Source: Crotalaria pallida (taxonomy: Eukaryota > Streptophyta > Magnoliopsida > Fabales > Fabaceae). Taken from it: a stretch of 64,000 nt of DNA. Under the pieces are notes generated by a model. The model was not told the DNA's origin, searched no databases, and was given only the letters and a program-made list of their open reading frames with translations. Of this stretch, positions 1 through 11,700 are shown piece by piece. The stretch covers positions 6,078,501-6,142,500 of the forward strand of contig CM075650.1 of NCBI GenBank assembly GCA_037953625.1, written 5' to 3'. The translations under genes and the position numbers were made by a program. Positions within the stretch are counted from its first letter, which is position 1. Every line of letters begins with the position of its first letter.

Positions 1-2701
1 CGAGTCTTTGTGAAAAGACTCGAGTGTTTTACAGATCCTGAATCAGGGAAAGGCAAAGCCCTCAGATTCACTCGAGTCTTTTAGAAAAGACTCGAGTATT
101 TTTCATGAATTCACTCGAGTTATTTGGAAAAGACTCGAGTGTTTTTATCAGATCAGCAAAAAATAAAAGCACGAGTTGGGGTCATTTTAACCCCAAAAAT
201 CACTTTCTCACTCTTCTTTTCTCTGGCCTCTCTCTAGGGTTTTCATCCCCAATCCTTCTCCAACGTTAAAATAGCACCAAATCAAATCAAATTAACATCC
301 CATAATCATTCCCCATCAAATCCCCATGATTTTCTATCAACAAAAACCCCAATTTCATTCTCAATCCCTCAAATCCCAAAATTCCCAATTCAAAACCCTA
401 AATCCTTCCAATCCCCATAATCACTCATAGTTATCAAAAGATTAGTGCCACAAATCACTTCCAAATCAATTCCTCATGAATTTTCCTCTCCAAAAACACA
501 TATTACTTCCTCTTTCTCATGAAATCCCAATTCCCTATCAAACCCCAATTGGTGTAATCGGTGGCATAGGGTCTTCTAATCATGCAAGGAAGCTTAGGAA
601 GTGAGTAAGGGCAAGGAATAGGAAGCTAAGAGGCATGGATTAGAGCTTGGTAAGGATGCTCCCTCCAAACCCCATTGTTGTTCTTGCTCTTCAAAGAGGT
701 AAGAAGGGTTGTTCACATTACCTTTACTTAGAGAGTAAATTCTAGGATGCTATAGTGGTAGCTGAGAATAGAAAAGATTAGTTAGAAATAATATACAATA
801 GGGTAATTGCAATAGACAATAAACAAAGCTTAAGAATAAAGGAAATGAACTCATTAGATAAATTGAGAATATATGTAGTATATGATGATGTTTGTAATGT
901 GTGAATTTAGTATGGAAATGTTAAATGAACGGATAATGAATGAGGAAACTATAGGGAAATAAAGGTAATAAATCGAGTAGGTGAATAAATAAAATAAACC
1001 CGCCAAATTGTTTGTAATGCTATGTGTAAGTGAATTGTGTTGTTATGCTTGAATGCTTGAATGCTTATATGTGAGATAATGAGTCTTAAAAATGAACCTA
1101 GGACTTAGTAAGATTAGAGGTATCACAAGCTAATGAAAGAATCAGAATATTGGGTATGTGTGGGAAACTAATAAAGATAGTTAAACAAGAATAGTAATCA
1201 ATTAATTAATCGAAAAGATAAGGAAGGGGTAAGGGGTTTATATTGGGAAAATGATTGTGAATGTGCGAATGTTGTGAATGTTAGTTTGTATGCTAACACC
1301 TTTAAGTGAAGATAAAGAAAATGATAACAAGTCACATGATAAGACATAAATGAAAATACAGATCCAAGATATGATACAAACATAAACGAAATGCTTTAAT
1401 ACAAATCATGTATATGTGTTATTTCTGAAATGGAAATGTAATGTAAAGTAAAAGAAAAGCAATTGGGTCTGCAGCTATTAATCGCGTATTGGGATCCACA
1501 CCCATTAGGTGCACACGGTTAGGACAGGGTCCTACTAGCAAAGTAGGCCCGAATTAGCCCCAATAGGTACAAACCTCGCTCAGGAAAAATCCCCATAAGA
1601 TCAAAGGCTCGTTAGGTTACGTGGATCCTACGCGATGATTAATAGCTGCATTACCAAATATAAACATGAAATATGAATAAATGAGAATATATGAAAGAGA
1701 GTGAAGAAAAGAAAATAAAGAAAAGGCCCTAACGAGGGAAAGGTCTTATGGGTCAAGAAGTCCTGAGTGAGAAGAAGTCCTATTGGGTGAAGATACCATC
1801 CTAACCAATGTGCAAGCAAGAATACCTAATGGAATTATTATTTTGCTAGTAAAGCAAAAGACAAGATAAAGGTCCGATGCGATCCTGACGAGGTGTATCG
1901 GCATTAAAAGAATTAGTCGGCGCTCAGTACCGTACGGCTGGCTGAGGTTGGACTACATAATGAATACTGTAAAATGAAATAAAGAATGGAATTAAAAGAA
2001 AGCAAGCACATGAATCTTCATGTATAAGTATGCTAATAAAAATGAAAGAAGAAAGGAAAACCAAAGATTAAAAGAATTAGAAGAAATAAATTATATGCAA
2101 GCTTTATGAATAAATGTATATTAATGTAATGAAAAAAAATAAGTGAAGAAATGTATATTAAAAGAACGTAAAAATAAGAGAAAAATTAGAAGAACTTAAT
2201 TATATACGAAAAGTTATGAATAAGGAAGATTCAGAATAGTGTAGGCTTAGTTATTTGCTATGTCTTCTTTTAGAATTTATCTTCCTAAGTCCTGTGTAAT
2301 GCTACCCTTCTTGCTATACTTTTACAGGTACAGAAGCGGAGTTTACATGGGTCATGGCCGAGCAGATTTATGTTCCACTACGTGGGATATATATATATTT
2401 TGTTTTGAGTGGACTGCTATTTTGTAAAACTGAATATGTAATAGTTTTATGCCCTGAGACTAGTTCTAATCGGGTGTAGGATCATTTAAGTTGTTTGTAA
2501 TATTTTTGTGTTTTATGTTTTTAAATAATTTTGGTTTGACAGGTTTAATTAGAAGAAAACTTTGGAAAGTCCGATAAACAGAGGAAACTCTGTCGGATTC
2601 TTCCTAAGGATTTTTACAAGTATTTAAGTTTTAAAAAAAGAAATTTTAAATCACCAATTTTATTAAAACCTAAAAATTAACTAATTAAAGTGAGGACGTC
2701 A
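1..2701 (+). mobile_element. Family A LTR, 3' part (window-truncated)
   Basis: This stretch aligns along its length with the LTRs at 30407-33858 and 36506-40010, starting about 446 bases inside the LTR and ending in ..GACGTCA. It therefore begins outside the window. It carries the ACTCGAGT palindrome array at its start, an apparent intron at 699-2327, a long inverted repeat at about 1470-1655, and one copy only of the 165 bp and 53 bp units that are repeated in the other two LTRs. It abuts a minus-strand gag start at 2702, so it is either the 3' LTR of an element lying to the left or a solo LTR inserted into that gag. The missing left end prevents a choice. Confidence 0.9.
699..2327 (+). other. 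Predicted intron inside family A LTR
   Basis: The donor reads AAAGAG|GTAAGAAGG. The acceptor is a pyrimidine-rich run followed by TTTTACAG|GTACAGAAG. Both sites are also present in the two other family A LTRs (31580-33476 and 37677-39626). No transcript evidence is available, so the call rests on splice-site consensus, conservation and the parallel with the Tekay and family C LTRs. Confidence 0.5.
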
Positions 2702-3000
2702 CAGGATCGTCCTCTGCCGCCTTCAATAACAGGGGGAACAGTGGCTTGCGCCTGACCCACGGGCGGAACTGTGACTTGTGCCTGATTCACAGGAGGGTCG
2801 TTAGTCCGGTCACCTTCAGCTGCTCCTCCAGGGGCAATTCTGTCCCTGAGGTGTGCTCCACCCTTAGGCGGCCTCCCCCGGGGGCGCGGGACTCCTCCAG
2901 GGACGATTCTGTCCCTAACATTTACTCCGGTTCCAGGCGGCCTCCCACGGAGGTGACGGCGGAGATCTCCTTGTTCTTGATTGTTGTTATCGTTTGCCAT
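2702..3000 (-). pseudogene. gag: Tat-like gag N-terminus, truncated
   Basis: A minus-strand reading frame starts at 3000 with MANDNNNQEQGDLRR and runs about 100 residues until family A LTR sequence interrupts it. It begins about 35 bases after a TGGCGCC-type primer site, where gag of a Tat-like Ty3 element is expected. The fragment is rich in Gly, Pro and Arg and has RGRPP cores (RGRPPGTG, RGRPPKGG) that resemble AT-hooks, plus repeated VRDRI/LRDRI-PGG units. Nothing of the conserved gag core, protease or polymerase remains. Lineage is inferred from the primer site and layout, not from polymerase sequence. Confidence 0.6.
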
Positions 3001-3034
3001 GAATACGGTAGTCGTGGGAATGCTGGTTATTCGC

Positions 3035-3052
3035 TCCCCACAGACGGCGCCA
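3035..3052 (-). promoter_or_regulatory. Primer binding site of Tat-like element 2
   Basis: On the minus strand this reads TGGCGCCGTCTGTGGGGA, two bases after the LTR end. This is the primer-site form seen in Tat-lineage Ty3 elements of plants. Confidence 0.8.
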
Positions 3053-3053
3053 A

Positions 3054-3691
3054 TGTAGTGTCCTTGAACACTATGTCCTTAACCCTCTAAGCCCTCAAGA
3101 TTATGGCAATCAGGAGTTCAAGAGAGGATCAAGTGTTTATCTGTGACCTTATGGTATTTCTGCAGTTCCAGTTGGGAAAAGCAGGGTTTCCCTAGTCAGC
3201 CAGTGTGTGCAGAGTGTCAACTTAGGGATGAGAGCACGTACCTGAAACCCTAGCTGTTATGAGCTATTTATAGGGTTTTGAGGAAGATGATATGGGCCGT
3301 TTGGGCCCTATATCAGAGCCGTGCTGAACCAGGACTCTGTTGAGATAATATCGGATGTTTATGCTCTAAGAATCTGGTTAGGATCAGCGGAAGATCTCAT
3401 GTCTAGGCTGTTAGCGAGAATCTAGGAGAGATTTGCGGAAGGGATAAGAAGCCTTGATAAGACTGAATCTACCCACAAGCCGACGATATGTCTCGGTCCT
3501 AGAATCCCGAGCCTAATGGGTTGAGAACCACTTGTATAGCTCGGCCCCATCAAATCCGAGCTTGGTCCTTTGGTATGCTCGGAATCCATGAGTCCGAGCG
3601 AGGGACGTTCATGCCCAGAAATCCGAGGGAAATGTCCTTAGAGAATCCCTTCGCTGAGACTTCGGACCGTGTCTGGTCGGCAGACCCTACA
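3054..3691 (-). mobile_element. 5' LTR of Tat-like element 2
   Basis: The plus strand begins TGTAGTG next to the primer site. The far end is placed at ..CCCTACA, where family D sequence resumes. That gives about 640 bp. The minus strand has a TATA-like CTATAAATAG (around 3265) and CTCGGNNC words typical of such LTRs. It is related in layout but not closely in sequence to the LTR at 14921-15428. It appears inserted in, or joined to, the family D 3' LTR. The right boundary is uncertain by some tens of bases. Confidence 0.65.
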
Positions 3692-6600
3692 GTACTCAAG
3701 GAAACATGACGTTTTACCGCCTGAGTCTACCCTATTGCATTCACAACCCGAATATCCCTGATATCCGGGGTACCTTCCTCTCCACTACTTCGATACGACA
3801 CTCATATCTCACCGCGTTTGTAAATGTCTTTTAAGGTTTTAACGTTTTAATTAACGGCTTATTCCTAACAGTCGGCCCGTCCTTGGTGCATCCCTTCAAC
3901 GGAGCCCGACCACTAAACGCAAATCCTTTCCCCCTACACATCTCGATGGCCGCAAGCCTCAAATCAATTCCTCATCATCAACATTCTCAAAACTCATTCT
4001 CAGCATATTTCTCATTAACATCCTCAGCATCTTTTCCTCGTCTTTCTCAAAATATCTTTTCACAAAACTTTTTCAGAAATAATGTTTCCAAACTTTCACA
4101 AATCTATTTTCACCATTTCTCACAAAATCAGTTTTCAAAACTTTTTCAAAAGTCTCTTTTCAAAAATCGTTTTCAAAAGTCACATTTTTGGATGAGTGCT
4201 AATGGAGGAGCAAGCTCAACTCAACACTAGGCTTCTTTCCGAAAACGTGGACGAGGAATCACATCTCTACTCAACCACATCTCACTTTCAAAATCACGTT
4301 CTCTTTCCAATCTTTATCTCTTTCCTTCACTCACATCACCTTTTTCTCTTTCTCATTCATTCTCATACTTTCTCTTTAATCTTAACTTATCACTTATCTT
4401 CTTACTTAATTATGTATCACATCTTATTAGCATCTCTTCTTTCATTACTTTCGCAGTTTTAACCATTTCGCTATTCAGACATAATCAAACAGAATAAAGA
4501 ATGCTCAACTAATAAACATTTCATATGCAAACAATTAAACGTTTAGTATGCAAGTAAGACAGGTAGACCTCTAATCACAACATCCACGTTGCCTAATTCG
4601 CAGTACTCTCACAATCCGTCCATTCGGATTGCGGGCAACCACGTTACGGGACCACAACACTCTCACTCACCTGGATGACGACACATCCAAAAACTTTCCA
4701 AGATTTCCAGTAGCTAGCCTTGCCATGTTTTCCTTTGCGTCCGATACCCGCACTAGACATTTTTCCCCGTGCATTAGAAACGATTTACGAAATTCTTAAT
4801 TTTTGTTTTAGAAACACTTGGGAATAGTTCCTTTTTAAAAAAAGACACATTGCCAATATCTAAAAGACTTTAAATCCAAATCATTTCCTTTATGAAGTGT
4901 TTCCAAGAAAACTTCTTAAAACAATTTCTTTTCCAAAACAGAATCTATTTCTCATAGTTTTAAAAACACTTTGGTTTGAAAAATCATTTTCCTTAAACAC
5001 TGAATAAATCCTTTAGAAAACACCCTTTGAAAATCTTTCTTAAATCAAGTACAAAAATTCAAGAAGACAAAACTTCAAAACCAATCAAATTAATTTATTT
5101 AATTTCTAAACTACATAACTGTATCAAACATGAATCAAAGAAGGTTCTTTAAAATTTTCCAATCAATTTCAGTTATTTAAATCACATTTTTCAATTACTT
5201 TAAAATTCAAACATACATTTTTCACAAACCAAGTTGCATAAACAGATCCAACATAATCCCACCACATTTAATCAGTACAAGAAACAATCACACAGAAGCA
5301 ATTACAAACTTACACACAGAAAGTCACATTCTCAATTATTTAAAGTCATTAATTAAATTATAATCTAAATAAATTAATTCAGTTACTCTTAATAATTTAA
5401 CTTAATCTCCTAATTAACTTAACACACCGAACCATACATGGTCATTATTTTCTAATCACAAATAAACTTTAAAACTAAAAATCATTAAATCAACATTATA
5501 AAATACTTTTCATATAATCAAATCAACTTATTTATTTTTAGTGATAGTAAACACACATCATCTTCATTCATACACACAGCACCTAGAACATAGTCATTTT
5601 CATAAATTATTTCATGAAGATAATTCTCCAACTATATGCACACGCATAAACCGAATTATACATGTATAATATTGCAAAGATTTTATGCACAAATAAAAAC
5701 TTAAAATCATGAAATTATTTTCTTTATTTTAGGTTAGAACCGTGAGCATCAAAAGGAGATTAACAACTTTAAAATTTCATTTTCAAAACAAAATCAACAC
5801 AACAATTTAAATCACAAACCGTCACACATCTCTCTTTTTAATCTAACTAATTCATGCATGTGATTTAGAATCTTTAAATTCAAATAACTTCCTCATGCAT
5901 GTACCTAAATAAGGGACAAGCATAGCTTTCTACCTACTTCTAGGATGGCTTCAAAGTCAACATGCAAGGGGACAAGGTTTTTTTCACAGAAGTCACAATA
6001 TCACATCATCATGCATAACCCTAATTTAAAACAAAATTCTTTTTCAAACATTTTTAACATATATAGAATAAATTCAAGTTTATCATTTTCTCAAACAAGA
6101 TAAAGATTTAATTTCATCTTCATGAAAACAACATGCATGTGCTTAAAATCATGAGATCTAATCCTAGAACAAACATGCATCCACTTTTTACAAAATAAAA
6201 ACATGAATTTCATTTTCAAGCAAGTATGGCCGAATGGCCTTCAAAAATTCAAGACATGCATATAATCAAACACTTAATTAAATCGTGCTTGAGAGATCAT
6301 TTCAAAACTTGTTTTCTTTAATTCTTTTCTTAAGAACTGAAACACATTACAAAAAGGAAAACATAATCTTTTCATTAAAACCCAAACATGCACAGGATCA
6401 AAACATGTTCTTGCTCAAAATTAATTTAAAACTTGTTACTCTAATTTTTTTTTAAAGCCGTATGACATAGAGAAGGAAAAACATAATCTTTTTGCTTGAA
6501 AATAACATACAACTCAAGGATCTAGTCATTTTCATTCATCAACAAAGATAATCACATGCACATACTCTAAACAACTAAGATCAACATAAAAGTAGCATGC

Positions 6601-8198
6601 AAGACTAGAAACTTAAACTTTTTCACACATCAAATCTAGATCATAAATTTATTCAACACATCATAAGTTATGGTTTAGTAAAAAGATTTAACATGCAAAG
6701 AGGCTTATTTTAGTTTTCACAAAACTCTTAGTTTTTCTTTAGATCTTTAAGATTTTAGTTAAGAAAAACATTAGATCCATCAAAAGAAATTCCAACCGAA
6801 ACACAAAGTATAAAAGATCACATATTACAATTATTTTAAAGTCCTTAAAGTCCAAGATAAAAGAATAACAACATATAAACTTCAACTCTCAAGCCATGAA
6901 AACAACATGCAAGAAGAAAGGAATAAAGATTTATAAACTAAAAAGGAAACTAAACTATTACAAAATCCTCTTCTTGTTCTTCGGTTCCTACCATAAAAAG
7001 AGGTTGGTTCTAGCTCTAACACTCTTGATCTGCAAGGGACTCTTCATGGTTTGGCTTGATCTAGCATGGATTTTCCTCTTTTTCTTCTCCTAAAGCTCTC
7101 GGCCATCTCCTTCTCACTTTCTCTCAATTTCTTTTCTTTTCTTTCTAAGAGTTTTAAGGAATCTCTTAGAAGTGGTGTTTAGTATGGGTACGGTGGAAGA
7201 AGAAATGAAATGGGTGAAGTGAACTAAGGCTTCTAGGATATATAGGCTAACTCACAATTCCTTCTTTGCCCTTAATAATTTTCGGTTCATGCATAAGGGA
7301 AAGGGGCAGTTTTGGGCTTGCATAAATTTGCATGGATAAGAGTCATCAAAGTCAAGGGGACAAAGTTAAATAGGCTAGGCTTTTTAGGGGTCACTTAGGC
7401 TAAGTACTAGTTAGCAATTAGTTAGGGTTTATGCATTAGTTTGGTTCATGGTTTGGTTTTGTTATGGCTTAGCTTCCAATTCCTTAACCTATAAGCTTCT
7501 TAAAAATTATACTCCTAACATGCATACACATACATACACGTATAACATTCACACACACACACATACACACCATATCATACATATACACACATACATATTT
7601 CACATTTTATTTTCTTAATCTTATTTACTTAAACATCCTAATTATTAATTCATACCATAATGCAATCACTTAATAAGGAATCACACTCACACAATTTATT
7701 TCATGCATCACACAGTACACACACATCCAATCAAACACATTTCACATAAAAATTCAAGCCAAGTCAATCAATTCATTTCTTTCAAAATACCATTTCCAAA
7801 ATTCGTATTTTATAACTCTGAAAATAAATATTTATAAATCAACCCAGAAAATTCCAAAAGTTACATTTTTAAAATCTAGGTTTCACGACGATCGTTTTGA
7901 TATAAAGTTCGTAAAAATCCGAGTTACGGTTAAAAAGTTACGAATTTTCCAAGTTAACAGACCCAAAAACTTCATTTTAATAAAAATCATTTTTCAATAA
8001 AATCACAACTAATTTCTTATGACTCAAATCAATAAAATCATTCACTTCTCATTTATAAAAATATTTCGTTTATAAAAATTCTTGGAAATCATCATTTTAT
8101 TTCTTCTTCACATAAAATATTTTTCTGAAAATAAGATCTCAAAGTTCTTTTTGTCGAAAATCGTTTACGCATGTACGGGAAAAATGCGGGGTGTTACA
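3692..8198 (-). mobile_element. Family D 3' LTR, truncated
   Basis: Read on the minus strand this starts TGTAACACCCCGCATTTTTC at 8198 and follows the solo LTR at 47938-53804 and the LTR at 8795-14263. It stops about 1.4 kb short of the LTR end, where the Tat-like LTR lies. It has long pyrimidine-rich runs with repeated TTTTCAAAA words (about 4010-4190), a TATA-like site near 7240 on the minus strand, and CA-rich microsatellites near 7545-7600. No ORF in it is convincing. Confidence 0.8.
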
Positions 8199-8794
8199 TC
8201 CTTCATCTTAACCTAAGACTTAAAAGACATCATTACCATATCTTATGACCATTACATCTCCCTTACTCATACCTTCTAACCCCTACTTTTCTCAAGTATT
8301 GCAAATCTGGTCTAAAAACACCTCACAATCCACTTCTCATTCAGGGAAGCTCCTTGACTGGCACAAGTCATGACCAAAAATTTGGGAATCAAACAGCTTG
8401 ATAACAGGGAGGGCTTATAAACTGAGTTCACAAATTTGGGTTCAATCAAATTAGAAGGGTACAAGACAACTTTGGAGATCAATTTGGGTAACAAGCAACA
8501 GGAGGTAGGTTCAAGGTTCAAATCAAATCAAGAGTTCGAAGGTTATTCCAAGCAAAAGGAATCACAACAAACAATGGCTCCGGCAAAGAAGTATAAGTTA
8601 AAAGGGCAAGTTTAGGTCTTGCTAGGATTCGAATCCTCGGATTCTACGACGAATTATGATACATTCCAAACAACATGCGCGCACTCTCGGCATTCCTATC
8701 TCTAATCACTCTAGACTAACACACGAGACACACAAGGAAGTATGTTTCCCATGTATTCGATTACTTAGATCAGCCATTGCTCTGATACCACAAC
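8199..8794 (-). mobile_element. Family D internal region (596 bp, non-coding)
   Basis: This is the whole interior between the two family D LTRs. On the minus strand it opens with a 4-base gap and the tRNA-Met primer site (8779-8790) and ends with a weak purine run, AAGATGAAGGA, next to the 3' LTR. The only frame of any length (8312-8521, minus, 69 codons) matches nothing I recognise. With no gag or pol, the element must depend on proteins supplied in trans. Confidence 0.75.
8779..8790 (-). promoter_or_regulatory. Primer binding site, initiator tRNA-Met (family D)
   Basis: The minus strand reads TGGTATCAGAGC, complementary to the 3' end of plant initiator tRNA-Met. It lies four bases after the 5' LTR end ..GGGTGTTACA. 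Confidence 0.9.
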
Positions 8795-11700
8795 TGTAAC
8801 ACCCCGATTTGGCAACTTGAAAATACGTTGCTTTAATTCCCAAAATGTAGTGAAAATATGGGCCAAATTTTTTTTTTTTTGAAACATGTAACGTGGTTGA
8901 GTAGCCTAAGTATGAGAACCATCAAATTTTCCAAAACCATTTCACAATTAAAACGATGTTCTCATACCTCACGCTAAAATTCAAGTTCCAAACCGAAGTG
9001 TCACAAGACACTACACTTTGCAACTTGATTCTTCCCAACTCAATTATCGTGGCCCGTTTCCTTTTACAATCAAGATCAGTGATGGTCATTAAAAATTAAA
9101 CTTAATTCACATAAGTTTGGGGTCACATCATGGTATTGCAATGATACTAAGTAAATACAGGGAATGCAAAATACTTCCGGGAAATAAAAGGACTACCACC
9201 GGGCCCATTGACTGAAGGTGAAGGTACACGGAAAATGTCTCGCTAGAGTCGAACTCGATCACGTCCGCCTCTGGGTAGCTAAGTCCTCGTCCTATTCCTC
9301 TAACTCCTCAACCTCGAGGTCAATGCGCAGACAAAAGCATTGAGTATCCACCATGATAGTCAGCTGACCCACCGATCTTGGTGCCTTCACGCTACTTCCC
9401 ATCTTCCTTCGTCTCGGGTGTCGAACGTGGACATAATAGGATCCATAGACTAAGGGAATAGACACCATAACAACAAACGGACAAAACAAAAGACTAGAGA
9501 GAGTAAGTATTTCCAAGCATATTATGCCAACGATGTGGGATTACAATAGGTAAGATATTAAGGAATAACAAAAACATGTAAGCAAACAACATACAAAAGT
9601 AATCACATTTAGTCCTACCTTAACATACAAGAGCTTATTACTCTATTCCATTACTTTTCTTTTCTCAAAATTCTCATAAATCGCTTCTGCTGCGCAACTC
9701 TGATTCCATCATCACAACATCTCATCCTCTTTTCCATGCTGTCGCTTAAAATTATTTCTCTTATAATGTAAATTATCTTTTCTTATTTAAGATTTATGAA
9801 TTCGTATCCATCAATGATGTGAGGGGATTTAATCATCATTGAGGAGAGTCGCTTTCAAAGTTAGCACACACGTCTACATCTCCTCGGTCAACCACCCAAC
9901 CTAGTCGGAAGCAAACAGGAGTACAGGACCTTTACCGTGCGGGCACGACAGCTGTCTCAACAATAAATGGTCCCAGACCAGGAGGACTCAGCCTCAATCA
10001 ATGATATCAATTCATAATAATCATGGCACACTGCCTCGCAGTGGCAAACAAGATGCCCCACTCCAGTCCCTCTCACTGTTCTCGATTTGCAATCTATAGG
10101 GCGACAGTATATTTCTAGTGAGCTCGCAGAACATGCCACGGAACTGGACCCAGTCCCCACCACGTTAGTGTGCCACTTGTGAAGTTCGTTCTGCCAAGGA
10201 ATACACTCTAGACTTCTTGACGTTTCACCATCATTGTCCTCCCCTAATGCAATCTCCTCCTAAGTATCCACAGATACTTATGGTTCCTTCCTCTCCACTA
10301 CTTCGCACTCTCATACCTCACCACGCATGTTCATGTCTTTTAATGTCTTTTATCTTTTTAATTAACCTAATGGTCGGCCCATCCTTGGTGCATCCCTTCA
10401 ATGAGTCCCGACCACTAACTTCGTACAATCTTTTCTTATCAAAGCACATAGCTGGGTTCACATCATCACTCTTGTATCTCATTCCATAACTTGTCTCAAC
10501 AATCTCACATCATCCTCTTCCTCAAGATCTCAACTCACAAAGCTTTTTCTTAAGACCTCAAAATCACAACTTTTAAAAATTTTCTCAAAATCTTACTTCA
10601 CTTACTTTCTAAAAATTTCTTTTCATAATACCATTAAAATATCCGTTCACAAACCTTTCTTAAAAACTTACTTCTTAGACTCTTACAAAATCTCTTTTCA
10701 TAAATCTTTTTCAAAAATCTTTTCACAACATTTACCAAAAGTCTTGTTTCAAAAACTCTTTTCAAAAATTCTCTTTTCAAAAACCTTTTCAAAAACTTCC
10801 TTCCATAAACCCCTTTTTAAAATCATGTTTCATAAACCTTTTTAAAATAAAGACTTCATTTCAAAAACTTTTTGAAAACATATTGTTTCAATGCATACTA
10901 TGGAGGAGCAAGCTCAACTCAACACCAGTCCCACTTCAACAATATCACCAAGAGCCCAACTCCACTCACATCGCATCTGATTCCAGTAATCAATTCCACA
11001 TCACTTTCCCCAGCTCTGGCTCATCCACATCAGCTTCATCAATTCTTACTCATTATTGATTATAAATTCCACAACCTCTCAACATCTCTCTCAAACTTTA
11101 TCCTACATTTCTTTTATTCTTCTGATTCATTATTATGTACATTATTTTCAATCTCATCATGCATAATAAAGTCATCAAATAAACGAATAAACACTACACT
11201 AGCATTCAGATATCATCATATAAACTCATTACCTAGTTTCATGTGGTCTTTGTCCCTTTCACACGGGTGGCCACACAACCAAACAATTGCCACCGTGCTA
11301 CTGACTTAGAACCACTAAGTTTCGACTTTTGAGATGGTCGAAACACTTAATATATTACCTAAACACCACGGTGTTTGGGGGAAACTTCTCTCTCACCTCA
11401 ACCGATGACGATCTTTAATGTGTTCCTTGGTTTCCATTAGGACGTTCGTAACTGCTTCCCGATCGTTACTGGCACTCAAATATTTCCCTCTTATTAAAAA
11501 TCATTCTTATTCAATTATCTTGAAAATTAAGCAACGTTACAAAACTTTTTATTCGAAAACAAAGTATTCGCTTCCTCTTAACACTTTGAAATTACGTTAG
11601 CTCTTAAATATAAAACACCTTTTAAATTAAAACCATGTACTTTAGAAATCATATGAAAATCTTTTCAAAACAATATTTTTCAATAAATCAAATCACTTTA

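Noticed and set aside
1198..1383. Short hydrophobic minus-strand frames in AT-rich LTR sequence (also 1628-1819, 32503-32694)
   Set aside because: Frames in low-complexity AT-rich sequence with Phe/Leu/Tyr-rich translations; not kept among the three LTR copies as coding.
7540..7605. CA/CATA-rich runs (and GT-rich runs at 48540-48640, ATG runs near 53085-53110)
   Set aside because: Ordinary microsatellites inside family D LTRs; no sign of function.
9292..9516. 74-codon minus-strand frame with an Arg-rich stretch (RHPRRRKM) faintly like the Tekay LTR ORF
   Set aside because: The similarity is limited to a few residues and the solo LTR lacks it. Kept only as a reason to examine the stretch.
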